From NCBI GenBank assembly GCA_964525945.1, contig CAZGKX010000088.1:1-6307 (forward strand): a DNA stretch of 6,307 nucleotides, in the 5' to 3' direction. This document shows positions 1 through 5,801 of this stretch, in pieces; the stretch's first letter is position 1, and every line of letters starts with the position of its first letter. The notes below the pieces were generated by a model, which was not told where the DNA came from, did no database searches, and saw nothing but the letters and a program-made list of their open reading frames with translations. The translations under genes were made by a program, and so were the position numbers. This DNA is from CAZGKX01 sp964525945. Lineage in GTDB: Bacteria > Pseudomonadota > Gammaproteobacteria > Legionellales > Legionellaceae.

Positions 1-1
1 C

Positions 2-1165
2 ATCAAACAAGCATTGGAGGCTTCAAAAAATCACGAATCGGCGAAAGAGCGCATGGAGCTTTTGCATTATCAAATAGAGGAATTAACCAAACTTACCCTC
101 GTTGAGGGAGAAATCGATGCCCTGCATGCTGAGCATCAATTGCTTCACCATGCCCGTGAATATTTGGAGCAAGCGCAGCAAATTACCGAGCGATTAAACA
201 GCGATGAGCACCCGAATGTTAGGCAACTATTAAATGCCAGTCTGCAAGCCCTGCTGTCCCTACCCCCTGAGCATCCCAATGTGAAAAACGCCACGGAACT
301 CCTCAACAATGCTTTCATTCAGTGTGATGAAGCCTTGGATGAAATTGCAGATTTTTCATCACGCGTGCAATTGGATCCAGAACGTTTGCAGTATGTCGAA
401 GAACGCATGAGCAGTTTGCATCAAGCCGCTCGTAAATACCATGTGGATATTCATCAATTGCCGACGCTGGCCTTGCAATTGCAAAACGAACTCGCGCAGA
501 TCATGAACACTGAAAAGAATCAGCTACAATTGCATGAGCAATACGAACAGGCACAACAACATTATGGGCAAGCGGCCCTAAAATTACGGAGCTCGCGGCA
601 ACAAGCCGCAATGGCTCTTGCCAATGAGATCACCGCCACTATCCAACAATTAGGTATGCCAAAGGGGTTTATCAAGGTGGAAATAAGCCCCTTGGAAAAA
701 ATGCAAGCACATGGCCTCGATCGCGTCGAATATTACGTTTGCACCAATCCAGGCATGGCGCCGGACACTCTGGCTAAAATTGCCTCTGGAGGCGAATTAT
801 CCAGAATTAGCTTGGGTATCGAAATGATAACCGCCCAACGTGGCGCGACACCCACGTTATTGTTTGATGAAGTCGATGTTGGCATTGGTGGTGCAACCGC
901 AGCGTTGGTGGGCCAGTTGTTGCGAAATTTGGGGGGGCGTTTGCAAATATTTTGTGTCACGCATCAACCACAAGTGGCTTCCAGCGCCCATCATCATTTT
1001 ATTGTTGAAAAACACACAGACAACGAGCAAACTTTTTCTCGGGTACGGCCATTGGCGAAAGAAGAAAAGGTCGATGAAATTGCTCGCATGTTGGGTGGAT
1101 TGGTGGTGACCGCACAAACGCGCTCTCACGCACAAGAATTGCTGATGCAACAGGTTACCTCTTAA
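2..1165 (+). CDS. recN: DNA repair protein RecN, C-terminal part (5' end outside window)
   Basis: RecN is an SMC-like ATPase that acts in the cytoplasm in recombinational repair of double-strand breaks. The frame is open to the left edge, so the TTG at 14 is not the start. About 388 codons are present against roughly 550 in full RecN, so the N-terminal Walker A region lies outside. What remains is a long helical, Gln/Glu/Leu-rich coiled-coil segment (to about nt 620), then the C-terminal ATPase lobe. The lobe has the ABC signature ASGGELSR at about nt 782-805, Walker B with catalytic Glu (LLFDEVD, about 857-877), the D-loop-like GIGG, and the switch histidine in CVTHQPQVAS (about 950-980). 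The end, ARMLGG plus a short helix, is typical of RecN. The stop TAA is 8 bases from the stop of the converging neighbour and I see no terminator hairpin between them. LexA control is usual for recN, but the promoter is not in view. Confidence 0.97.
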   Translation: MKQALEASKNHESAKERMELLHYQIEELTKLTLVEGEIDALHAEHQLLHHAREYLEQAQQITERLNSDEHPNVRQLLNASLQALLSLPPEHPNVKNATELLNNAFIQCDEALDEIADFSSRVQLDPERLQYVEERMSSLHQAARKYHVDIHQLPTLALQLQNELAQIMNTEKNQLQLHEQYEQAQQHYGQAALKLRSSRQQAAMALANEITATIQQLGMPKGFIKVEISPLEKMQAHGLDRVEYYVCTNPGMAPDTLAKIASGGELSRISLGIEMITAQRGATPTLLFDEVDVGIGGATAALVGQLLRNLGGRLQIFCVTHQPQVASSAHHHFIVEKHTDNEQTFSRVRPLAKEEKVDEIARMLGGLVVTAQTRSHAQELLMQQVTS

Positions 1166-1173
1166 TTAAACCC

Positions 1174-1503
1174 CTAACACTCTTGTTCTAACCAACAACT
1201 GTCCGGGTCACACACACGCACTGTTTCACACACAGGAGTCACGGGCGCCACAGGAACTGGCACAATAACAGTAGGCGCATAATAATTCGGACCATAATAA
1301 TTAGGGCCATAATAGCCACCGTATGGCGCACCAATGATAATATTAGGGCCGCCCCAGCCACCACCGCGGTAATATCCACCACCATGGTAGTTGCCATTGC
1401 CATGATAGGAATGGCCTCCGCCGTGCCAAGCAAAACAATGGGTGAACAAGAACAATCCCACCATTAAAAAAATCAAACGCATATTGCGAAAGTTAGTATT
1501 CAT
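1174..1503 (-). CDS. small secreted Gly/His/Tyr-rich protein with four-cysteine tail
   Basis: This is a predicted exported protein of 109 residues with no assigned function. Residues 1-25 form a signal peptide: an n-region with two Arg, a hydrophobic core of Ile/Phe/Leu/Met/Val, and probable cleavage after FA just before WHGGG. Cys23 does not sit in a convincing lipobox. The mature part is low-complexity Gly/His/Tyr (about 26-75) with a tandem GPNYY repeat, then a Pro/Val linker (about 77-90). The C-terminus has cysteines 92, 98, 103 and 109 spaced CX5CX4CX5C, which could form two disulfides in the periplasm. Met8 is an alternative start and would leave a shorter n-region; no strong ribosome binding site decides between them. 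The WHGGG start of the mature protein is shared with the gene at 3328-3681. Histidine and cysteine content allows metal binding, but this is only a guess. The composition bias makes homology by composition alone unreliable. Confidence 0.8.
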   Translation of the reverse strand: MNTNFRNMRLIFLMVGLFLFTHCFAWHGGGHSYHGNGNYHGGGYYRGGGWGGPNIIIGAPYGGYYGPNYYGPNYYAPTVIVPVPVAPVTPVCETVRVCDPDSCWLEQEC

Positions 1504-1535
1504 TTTTTTACAGCCCCGATGTTTTATTGAACGCC

Positions 1536-1550
1536 TTGAGTATATCTCAA
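1536..1550 (-). promoter_or_regulatory. perfect 15-base palindrome over a possible -10 box
   Basis: TTGAG-TATAT-CTCAA is a perfect inverted repeat 33 bases upstream of the ATG of the secreted protein at 1174-1503. On the minus strand it contains TATACT (1544 to 1539), a reasonable -10 element. The hexamer 17 bases upstream of it (TACAGT) is a poor -35. An operator overlapping the -10 would fit a repressor or an activator-dependent promoter, but five-base arms can arise by chance. Confidence 0.25.
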
Positions 1551-1591
1551 ATCATCAAAAGACTGTATACGGATATCATTTAGGAACCCCC

Positions 1592-1623
1592 AAAAATGCT
1601 TAGCCTAAAAATTAAACATTTTT
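1592..1623 (-). terminator. weak AT-rich hairpin downstream of the kinase gene
   Basis: Arms 1592-1602 and 1613-1623 pair over 11 positions with one mismatch (C1599/A1616) around a 10-base loop. Read leftward from the kinase stop at 1640, the hairpin begins 17 bases after the gene and its distal arm ends in a run of five U. The stem is almost entirely A-T, so it would be weak. It is the only candidate terminator I see for the kinase transcript. The 136-base gap it lies in (1504-1639) otherwise holds only the upstream region of the secreted-protein gene. Confidence 0.35.
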
Positions 1624-1639
1624 TCATGATTAATTTGGA

Positions 1640-2923
1640 TCAATACTTTAGGATATTCTCTGTTGTTGAATCTAGAAGTAGCTTGTCAAATGCACTTTCA
1701 ATGGATGTTAGTTTTGTTCGCTCAACAGAGGGTAGATGCTCACTCAATTGTTGCTCAATGATTTTAAGACAATTTAAAAATTGATCGTGTTCTTCTTTGT
1801 ATTCGTTCTTAGTATATCCAATTAGAAATAATTTATAGCTATTCTCCAAGTCTAAAATGTGTTTAATAATCTGGTCTTGTTCAACAGATTCATTTACAGC
1901 CAATCTTAAATTTTCTATTGAACAATATACAATATTGATATTTTCGGCTTGTTCATTTAATTTTTTCATTATTTCTTCCGTGCTAGAAACGGAAAACTGC
2001 TGATTATAAAATGGTAAATTGTCGAGTTTAAATCTAATAAATGTTAATTTTCTTGCCACATCAAGCAAGGAACGTTCGGTTGGTTGATATCCTTTTGTTG
2101 AATGATGGCTCAGTAAGGTTTCTAATGATTTTGGTACGTTATTATCTTGTGTGTTTCGTATAAAAACAGATTCGTCATCACCGGTAGGCCAGAGTAATAT
2201 TTCTTCCAGCTCCGAACCATCTTGCTGCTCTTGGGGAGTATATTGCTCAGTATTAATAAAAAAACGATGTAATTTATTTAAATTTCGATGAACCCATTTG
2301 AAACGATCAACGGGTTCTGTCCAACCAAAATCAATCAGGCTAATTTCTCCAGTTATTTCATTAATCAACATATTTCCAAGATGGACATCTCCGTGACTGT
2401 ATTTTGAGCCGGTTTTAGAGCTTTGTCCGGAGTGAAGCTTATAACAAGCTAAAGTAATTTTAATAGCTAAATCGTAACGTTGATCATCAGTCAAAACTGT
2501 TTTGTTGTTTTTTAAATACTTATCTAAAGGTGTACCGAGATAAAAATAAGGCAAATAATGTTTTTCGCCTTTTTTTGATATTCGTTTTGTATATCGAAGA
2601 GACTTGCCTAAATCATATGCAATGAGGCTTTCTGATAGGCTTCGTCGAGCCGCTTTGCTTTTTGTAATTTTTAAAGCATATAAGCTACCCATCTCATCCT
2701 CAGCTAGCTTAACCCTTCCTTGAGCACCAAAGCCCAAAAAGGTGTTTTTACCTTCCATTGCTAAAATTCTACCATCAACGATAAGGAAAGAGCGGCTTAA
2801 TCCTGAGTCTTCTCTGCGTAGTTTGGTACCATTGGGAAATAAAACACCCTTTGGAGACAAAGACTCTTTTGCCAGAGCCCACTCACGATTTTTTAATTCT
2901 TCTGACTCCCATTGCATATGCAT
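1640..2923 (-). CDS. protein kinase-fold protein, candidate secreted effector
   Basis: This 427-residue protein has the core of a protein kinase fold. A glycine-rich loop is at 63-74 (LGFGAQGRVKLA), the ATP-anchoring lysine is K85 in YALKI, and E98 is the likely partner glutamate in helix C. The catalytic loop HGDVHLGN (177-184) has D179 as base and N184 for metal, and the metal-binding DFG is at 198-200. The loop reads HGD instead of the HRD of most Ser/Thr kinases, as in aminoglycoside/choline-kinase-like and other atypical kinases, so it should not need activation-loop phosphorylation of the RD type. Substrate is unknown. Residues 1-60 and the charged helical tail from about 285 match nothing I recognise; there is no signal peptide or membrane segment. 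The start has a weak purine-rich AAGAGA upstream; Met3 is an alternative. The gene is visibly more AT-rich than its neighbours and sits beside a recombinase remnant, which suggests acquisition. Legionellales export kinases of this sort through Dot/Icm; the C-terminus (Leu at -3, Ser/Thr/Glu-rich before it) is compatible but not proof. Confidence 0.85.
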   Translation of the reverse strand: MHMQWESEELKNREWALAKESLSPKGVLFPNGTKLRREDSGLSRSFLIVDGRILAMEGKNTFLGFGAQGRVKLAEDEMGSLYALKITKSKAARRSLSESLIAYDLGKSLRYTKRISKKGEKHYLPYFYLGTPLDKYLKNNKTVLTDDQRYDLAIKITLACYKLHSGQSSKTGSKYSHGDVHLGNMLINEITGEISLIDFGWTEPVDRFKWVHRNLNKLHRFFINTEQYTPQEQQDGSELEEILLWPTGDDESVFIRNTQDNNVPKSLETLLSHHSTKGYQPTERSLLDVARKLTFIRFKLDNLPFYNQQFSVSSTEEIMKKLNEQAENINIVYCSIENLRLAVNESVEQDQIIKHILDLENSYKLFLIGYTKNEYKEEHDQFLNCLKIIEQQLSEHLPSVERTKLTSIESAFDKLLLDSTTENILKY

Positions 2924-3028
2924 TTTATTATCTCTTGATAAACAGTTATGTATTATTAGTTTAGGCTAAAAAGCATACATGTCTTATGGCAACATGGAGA
3001 CCTCAATAAGCAATAGATCTCTTATTAT

Positions 3029-3130
3029 CTACGTGTTAATTGTTTCACCGATAGAAACATTCCTATATCTCAAATATAAATATAAAGTCGTCTTTGAAAT
3101 ACTTAATTGCTCAGCAATTTTTTTAACCAG
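3029..3130 (-). pseudogene. C-terminal remnant of a serine recombinase (resolvase/invertase type)
   Basis: Too short for a normal gene call, this frame encodes 33 residues before a TAG stop. It contains IAEQLSISKTTLYLYLRYR, followed by NVSIGE. This matches the helix-turn-helix at the end of resolvase/invertase-family serine recombinases, where a conserved 'IA..LGIS..TLYRYL' recognition segment binds the crossover-site half. Upstream the frame meets a stop after five more codons (NFIFL, not recombinase-like), and neither the catalytic domain nor its serine motif is seen in the other frames as far as 3240. It therefore looks like the tail left after deletion of a recombinase gene, with the upstream part replaced by unrelated sequence. 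The kinase gene begins 105 bases downstream in the same orientation. The match is from recognition of the family pattern, not from an alignment. Confidence 0.6.
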
Positions 3131-3234
3131 GAAAATAAAATTTTAAAAAGAGCAAAAGAGTTATTGATATTGCCGCCTTGGCGCATCGAAAAACATATAA
3201 AACCACACTTCTGGAAAAGTGATTAATTTTAGGC

Positions 3235-3268
3235 TTGACCCGGTATAGGGTCTAAACAAGATAGGGAG
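3235..3268 (+). promoter_or_regulatory. promoter-like dyad GACCC-N6-GGGTC with good -35, no gene behind it
   Basis: TTGACC (3235-3240) is a good -35 hexamer, and it overlaps a perfect inverted repeat GACCC-GGTATA-GGGTC (3237-3252). An SD-like AGGGAG follows at 3263-3268. A dyad placed between -35 and -10 is the layout used by MerR-family activators, but the dyad here (16 bases) is shorter than the usual 18 or more, and the candidate -10 sequences are poor. The only frame after the SD-like site is a nine-codon ATG at 3290 that runs through the terminator. It may be the left-over promoter of a lost gene. Confidence 0.3.
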
Positions 3269-3277
3269 CAAATAAAA

Positions 3278-3304
3278 ACATAGATCAGCATGACTGATCT
3301 ATGT
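3278..3304 (-). terminator. rho-independent terminator of the 3328-4050 unit
   Basis: A perfect 11-base inverted repeat (3278-3288 with 3294-3304, loop 3289-3293) lies 23 bases after the stop codon of the secreted-protein gene at 3328. Read on the minus strand the stem is followed at once by a T-rich run (TTTTTATTT when the last stem T is included), which is the classic intrinsic terminator form. The loop is CATGA on the plus strand. Confidence 0.85.
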
Positions 3305-3327
3305 GGCCATCAATTTTAGCGAAAGGC

Positions 3328-3681
3328 TTACCAACAAACACGCCGTCCGCCCACCCAATGGCCATTCAAATTACGATGTGCAGGGACCCAACGGCAACCA
3401 GCATAGTAGCCAGCGCCAACCACAGCTGGTGCGAACAATACTCCAGTGCCCCATCCGCCGCCATAGCCCCAACCACGGTAACCCCAGCCCCCCCGGTTCC
3501 AACCACCGCGATTCCAGCCATTATGGTAACCATGCCCCCAACCACCACCATGGTAATAACCGCCTCGATGGTAACCGCCGCCACCGTGCCAAGCAAGCGC
3601 ATCACCGCTGATTAAAAACAAAAGACTGCCTGAAAAAAGCAGCGTACGCCCCAATTTGCAACGATTCTGGCTAACGTCCAT
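3328..3681 (-). CDS. small secreted Gly/His/Trp-rich protein
   Basis: This is a predicted exported protein of 117 residues of unknown role. The start is set at the ATG at 3681 because GGAGGA lies 7 bases upstream. The upstream in-frame ATG at 3696 overlaps that ribosome binding site and would put it inside the gene. Residues 1-30 form a signal peptide with basic n-region, Leu/Phe/Ile core and cleavage after ALA. The mature protein opens with WHGGGG and continues as Gly/Tyr/His/Trp low complexity with a tandem WNRGG repeat (about 56-65). A short non-repetitive segment follows (81-95), then a tail CRWVPAHRN...WVGGRRVCW, where Cys96 and Cys116 could pair and the WVP-H-N-G-W pattern recalls repeats of many small periplasmic proteins. 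It shares the signal-peptide junction WHGGG with the gene at 1174-1503 but not the tail. It is the last gene of a two-gene unit and has its own terminator. Confidence 0.85.
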   Translation of the reverse strand: MDVSQNRCKLGRTLLFSGSLLFLISGDALAWHGGGGYHRGGYYHGGGWGHGYHNGWNRGGWNRGGWGYRGWGYGGGWGTGVLFAPAVVGAGYYAGCRWVPAHRNLNGHWVGGRRVCW

Positions 3682-3688
3682 TTTAGTA

Positions 3689-3694
3689 TCCTCC
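3689..3694 (-). promoter_or_regulatory. ribosome binding site GGAGGA deciding the start at 3681
   Basis: On the minus strand, GGAGGA is followed by 7 bases and ATG. It is the strongest Shine-Dalgarno in the window, and it shortens the longest possible reading frame by five codons. Confidence 0.85.
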
Positions 3695-3708
3695 ATAAGA
3701 ACAGATTT

Positions 3709-4050
3709 TTACATTCCCAATTTCGTCGAACTTTTTAGCTCATCTTGTATTTCTTTCTTACTGGACATTTCTACAATTTCTTCAGCTCTCTTGGCGCTTT
3801 TCATAATAAAATCGGAGTTTGCAAAGCATGGAGGTAGGCCATAAGCTGGGCCAAAGCAGGCTATCAACCACGCAATAGGCTTTATTTGCATTGCACTGAG
3901 AGCTAACTTCGCACCAAATTTTTGAAGAGGTGATAATTGATGAAATTGAACTGCGAAGTGCTTTTCTTGTAGCCCATGCTCACCGCTCCCTATCGGCAAA
4001 ACAGTATTGCCAATTGGGGTCATATTATGCACATTCGAATTTCCAGCCAT
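3709..4050 (-). CDS. unrecognised 113-residue protein
   Basis: I do not recognise this protein. The start at 4050 is preferred over the in-frame ATG at 4077 because AAAGAG lies 8 bases upstream of the former and nothing similar precedes the latter. The N-terminal 45 residues are polar, without a signal peptide. Residues 46-77 are hydrophobic (LALSAMQIKPIAWLIACFG and PAYGLPPCF) and broken by prolines, so this may be a membrane-dipping or buried segment and not a clean transmembrane helix. The last 35 residues are charged and helical, with AEEIVE and a Ser/Thr-rich end (KSSTKLGM). The stop is 27 bases from the ATG of the secreted-protein gene at 3681, with that gene's ribosome binding site between, so the two are probably cotranscribed. 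An acidic EExxE tail with Leu at -3 is seen in Dot/Icm substrates; that is suggestive only. Confidence 0.65.
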   Translation of the reverse strand: MAGNSNVHNMTPIGNTVLPIGSGEHGLQEKHFAVQFHQLSPLQKFGAKLALSAMQIKPIAWLIACFGPAYGLPPCFANSDFIMKSAKRAEEIVEMSSKKEIQDELKSSTKLGM

Positions 4051-4072
4051 AATGATTGCTCTTTGATCATAT

Positions 4073-4102
4073 AACATAATATTAGAACAAGTTGTTGATC
4101 AA
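4073..4102 (-). promoter_or_regulatory. possible promoter of the 113-residue gene
   Basis: Read on the minus strand, TTGATC (4102-4097) and TATGTT (4078-4073) are 18 bases apart. A transcript starting about seven bases downstream would not include the ATG at 4077, which agrees with the choice of the ATG at 4050. The -35 lies in the palindrome TTGATCAA, and TGATCAA recurs on the same strand just downstream of the -10. Both hexamers are imperfect. Confidence 0.25.
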
Positions 4103-4164
4103 TTCAAGATTTAACAGCACTGCTGTCGTAGCAAAAAGGACAAACTGTGTTTTGGGTGTCGAAA

Positions 4165-5799
4165 TTATTCTTTTGTGAGGTGAGTGCGGCGTTCTTGCAT
4201 GGTTTCCACGCTGTTGATGACCGATTGTTGGCATATTTCGTGCATGATGGGAATGGAATGAAGCGGCGTTCCGGTATGAATTGCATAAGCAATAAAAAAA
4301 CTGTCTTGCCAAATTTTTTCGTTTTTGCGGGCTTTAACTTTCATCCATAACGCTATCCATATAAAATGAAACAACCAGCGTTCGCGATGCAACTCCATTT
4401 CTTGGACAAACACTTCGTCCATCGCTTCATTGATTCGACAAATGCGTACACCATCCACAAAATTACAACAGCGATTCACCAATTTATCGATGTGCGCATT
4501 TTCAACAAACCATGATTCTGTAAAACGCTTGTTCTTAGGCCAGGTTTTAGAACGCTTTAATGAAGCGTGCAAGCTGTCAGGGGTAAATGGGCTGATTTGT
4601 ACGCCTAACTGCTCGAGCAAATAAGGGATATCTAACGCTCGTGGGATAAAATGCACGCCAAGAATTTCTTGCATTTCTAAAAGATGCAAATCCGGCATGC
4701 CACCGTGCTCAATGGTCTGGGCTAAAAAATGGTTGGCCATCATTTCTAAATAAGGAATATCCACTTCCCGCAACATCACACTGTCGTTAAATGCCTCATC
4801 GTAATAGCGCACAACATCGGCCGCTGTAATCACCGGCGTTATCCAAGCGTCTTTTATACCCACGCCTTCTTTAAACAACAACCCACACAGACGATTTTTA
4901 CGGTTCTGTCTTAAGTGGATAAACACCCCTTGTGCACCACTGCCATCGACTTCACTGGCTTTAAGCTGAATAATTTTAGCAGGAGTATCAACACTAAAAA
5001 TCACCTCTTTTTTGCGTTGTTGTTTTATCCAATAATCAAATTGAGCATGGTACTCAACCGGGTACCAATGTTTAATCACCCTTAACCGCGATAACGACTC
5101 AGAACTTAACGTAATGCTTGGTAGCAATTGATCCAACGTGGCAACCACGATGTCTCGTACTTCAGATTTTGGATGAAGAAGCGCTAACAAGGCAATGTCT
5201 TGGCCTTCCTCAATGCTGTATAAATCAAAAAGCAAATCAGCAAAAAATTCAGCAGGCATCGCATAACTTTGGGCAAAGAAATTCTCTGCAATTTCAAAGA
5301 CGGAAAGATCAGACAATTCCAAAATCAGATCACGGATCGAATTCAAATGCGAGATTTCTTCTTCGGGTGTCAATTCTTCTTCATTGGCAAGATAGAGGTA
5401 AGCACTTTTTAATTCATCGGACAGTTCGACATGCACTTCGTAAAATGCGTTGAGTATGGGCAGCCAAAAACTCAGTGAATGGGTGTTTTGTTGAATGGCA
5501 ATGGCAATGGTTGACATGAGCTGGTGAAGTGTTTTATCGGCTAATTTATGGCCTGTTTCACTCGCCGTTTGCAGTTGTGCAACACAGATGTCCAACGCAA
5601 AAAGGCATGCGGAATAGTAACCTCGATCTTCATCCAGATCCGATTCATTCAACGATCCAATTAATTCAACCAGTTGCAACGCCAACTCTGGTTTTTGAAT
5701 AAAATGGTTGTAATATTGAGGTTCCGGATCTTGATCGTTATTAATCAATGCAGCCATTTCCTCAATCCATTTTTTTAAACTCTCCGTGGATACCGTCAT
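4165..5799 (-). CDS. conserved-looking 544-residue cytoplasmic protein, unknown function
   Basis: I cannot name this protein. It has no signal peptide and no convincing membrane helix. The N-terminal 240 residues are acidic and helical, with a HEAT-like pair of helices at about 201-229 (LLALLHPKSEVRDIVVATL), so an alpha-solenoid scaffold is plausible. A change occurs at about 265, where a beta-rich segment begins (KIIQLKASEVDGSGAQGVFI, then LCGLLFKEGVGIKDAWIT, to about 320). This looks like a separate, well-defined domain. The C-terminal 200 residues are helical with several Trp, including a Trp/Phe-rich helix at about 475-489 (WLFHFIWIALWMKVK). The ATG lies 2 bases after the yciA stop, so translation is probably coupled and the two genes share a transcript. 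No terminator with a U-run follows in 4051-4164. Codon use and base composition look like the flanking housekeeping genes, not like the kinase. Confidence 0.85.
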   Translation of the reverse strand: MTVSTESLKKWIEEMAALINNDQDPEPQYYNHFIQKPELALQLVELIGSLNESDLDEDRGYYSACLFALDICVAQLQTASETGHKLADKTLHQLMSTIAIAIQQNTHSLSFWLPILNAFYEVHVELSDELKSAYLYLANEEELTPEEEISHLNSIRDLILELSDLSVFEIAENFFAQSYAMPAEFFADLLFDLYSIEEGQDIALLALLHPKSEVRDIVVATLDQLLPSITLSSESLSRLRVIKHWYPVEYHAQFDYWIKQQRKKEVIFSVDTPAKIIQLKASEVDGSGAQGVFIHLRQNRKNRLCGLLFKEGVGIKDAWITPVITAADVVRYYDEAFNDSVMLREVDIPYLEMMANHFLAQTIEHGGMPDLHLLEMQEILGVHFIPRALDIPYLLEQLGVQISPFTPDSLHASLKRSKTWPKNKRFTESWFVENAHIDKLVNRCCNFVDGVRICRINEAMDEVFVQEMELHRERWLFHFIWIALWMKVKARKNEKIWQDSFFIAYAIHTGTPLHSIPIMHEICQQSVINSVETMQERRTHLTKE

Positions 5800-5801
5800 G
5801 T

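Larger units (their letters stand above)
2924..3327. other. gene-poor AT-rich stretch between kinase and second secreted-protein gene
   Basis: No intact gene is seen in these 404 bases. From left to right they hold the upstream region of the kinase (no convincing -35/-10 pair found), an element TTTAGGCTAAAAAGCAT (2960-2976) that mirrors a sequence downstream of the kinase, the recombinase remnant (3029-3130), roughly 100 bases I cannot explain (3131-3234), the GACCC...GGGTC dyad (3237-3252) and a terminator (3278-3304). The mixture of a broken gene and orphan regulatory-looking DNA is what a degraded mobile insertion would leave. Confidence 0.6.

Noticed and set aside
733..1150. Several open frames inside recN on both strands
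   Set aside because: They lie within a region whose RecN reading carries the conserved ATPase motifs; none resembles a known protein.
1239..1433. Alternative minus-strand frame of 64 codons inside the secreted-protein gene at 1174
   Set aside because: It is a frame-shifted reading of the Gly/Tyr repeats; it lacks a signal peptide and the cysteine pattern.
1324..1444. Repetitive DNA here and at 3460-3600 considered as CRISPR or tandem-repeat arrays
   Set aside because: The repeats are short, codon-phased GGT/GGN and TAT/TGG runs inside secreted-protein genes, with no unique spacers of uniform length.
2979..3148. Plus-strand ATG frame of about 56 codons across the recombinase remnant
   Set aside because: It is antisense to the recognisable recombinase helix-turn-helix, has no good ribosome binding site and reads as AT-rich noise.
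3301..3615. Overlapping plus-strand open frames, Pro/Thr/Ala-rich or His/Asn-rich, opposite the secreted protein
   Set aside because: They are the complementary-strand reading of Gly/His/Trp-rich repeats in 3328-3681. The minus-strand gene has a signal peptide, an excellent ribosome binding site and a terminator.
4114..4126. Palindrome ACAGCACTGCTGT between the 544-residue gene and the 113-residue gene, considered as a terminator
   Set aside because: The stem is only five bases with a three-base loop, and no U-run follows on the minus strand.
4082..4350. Short frames at the 3' end of the 544-residue gene
   Set aside because: They overlap the long frame or the gap after it, and show no ribosome binding site or protein-like pattern.
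5118..5453. Plus-strand frame of 111 codons inside the 544-residue gene
   Set aside because: It is antisense to a coding frame that is operon-coupled and protein-like throughout; no independent support.
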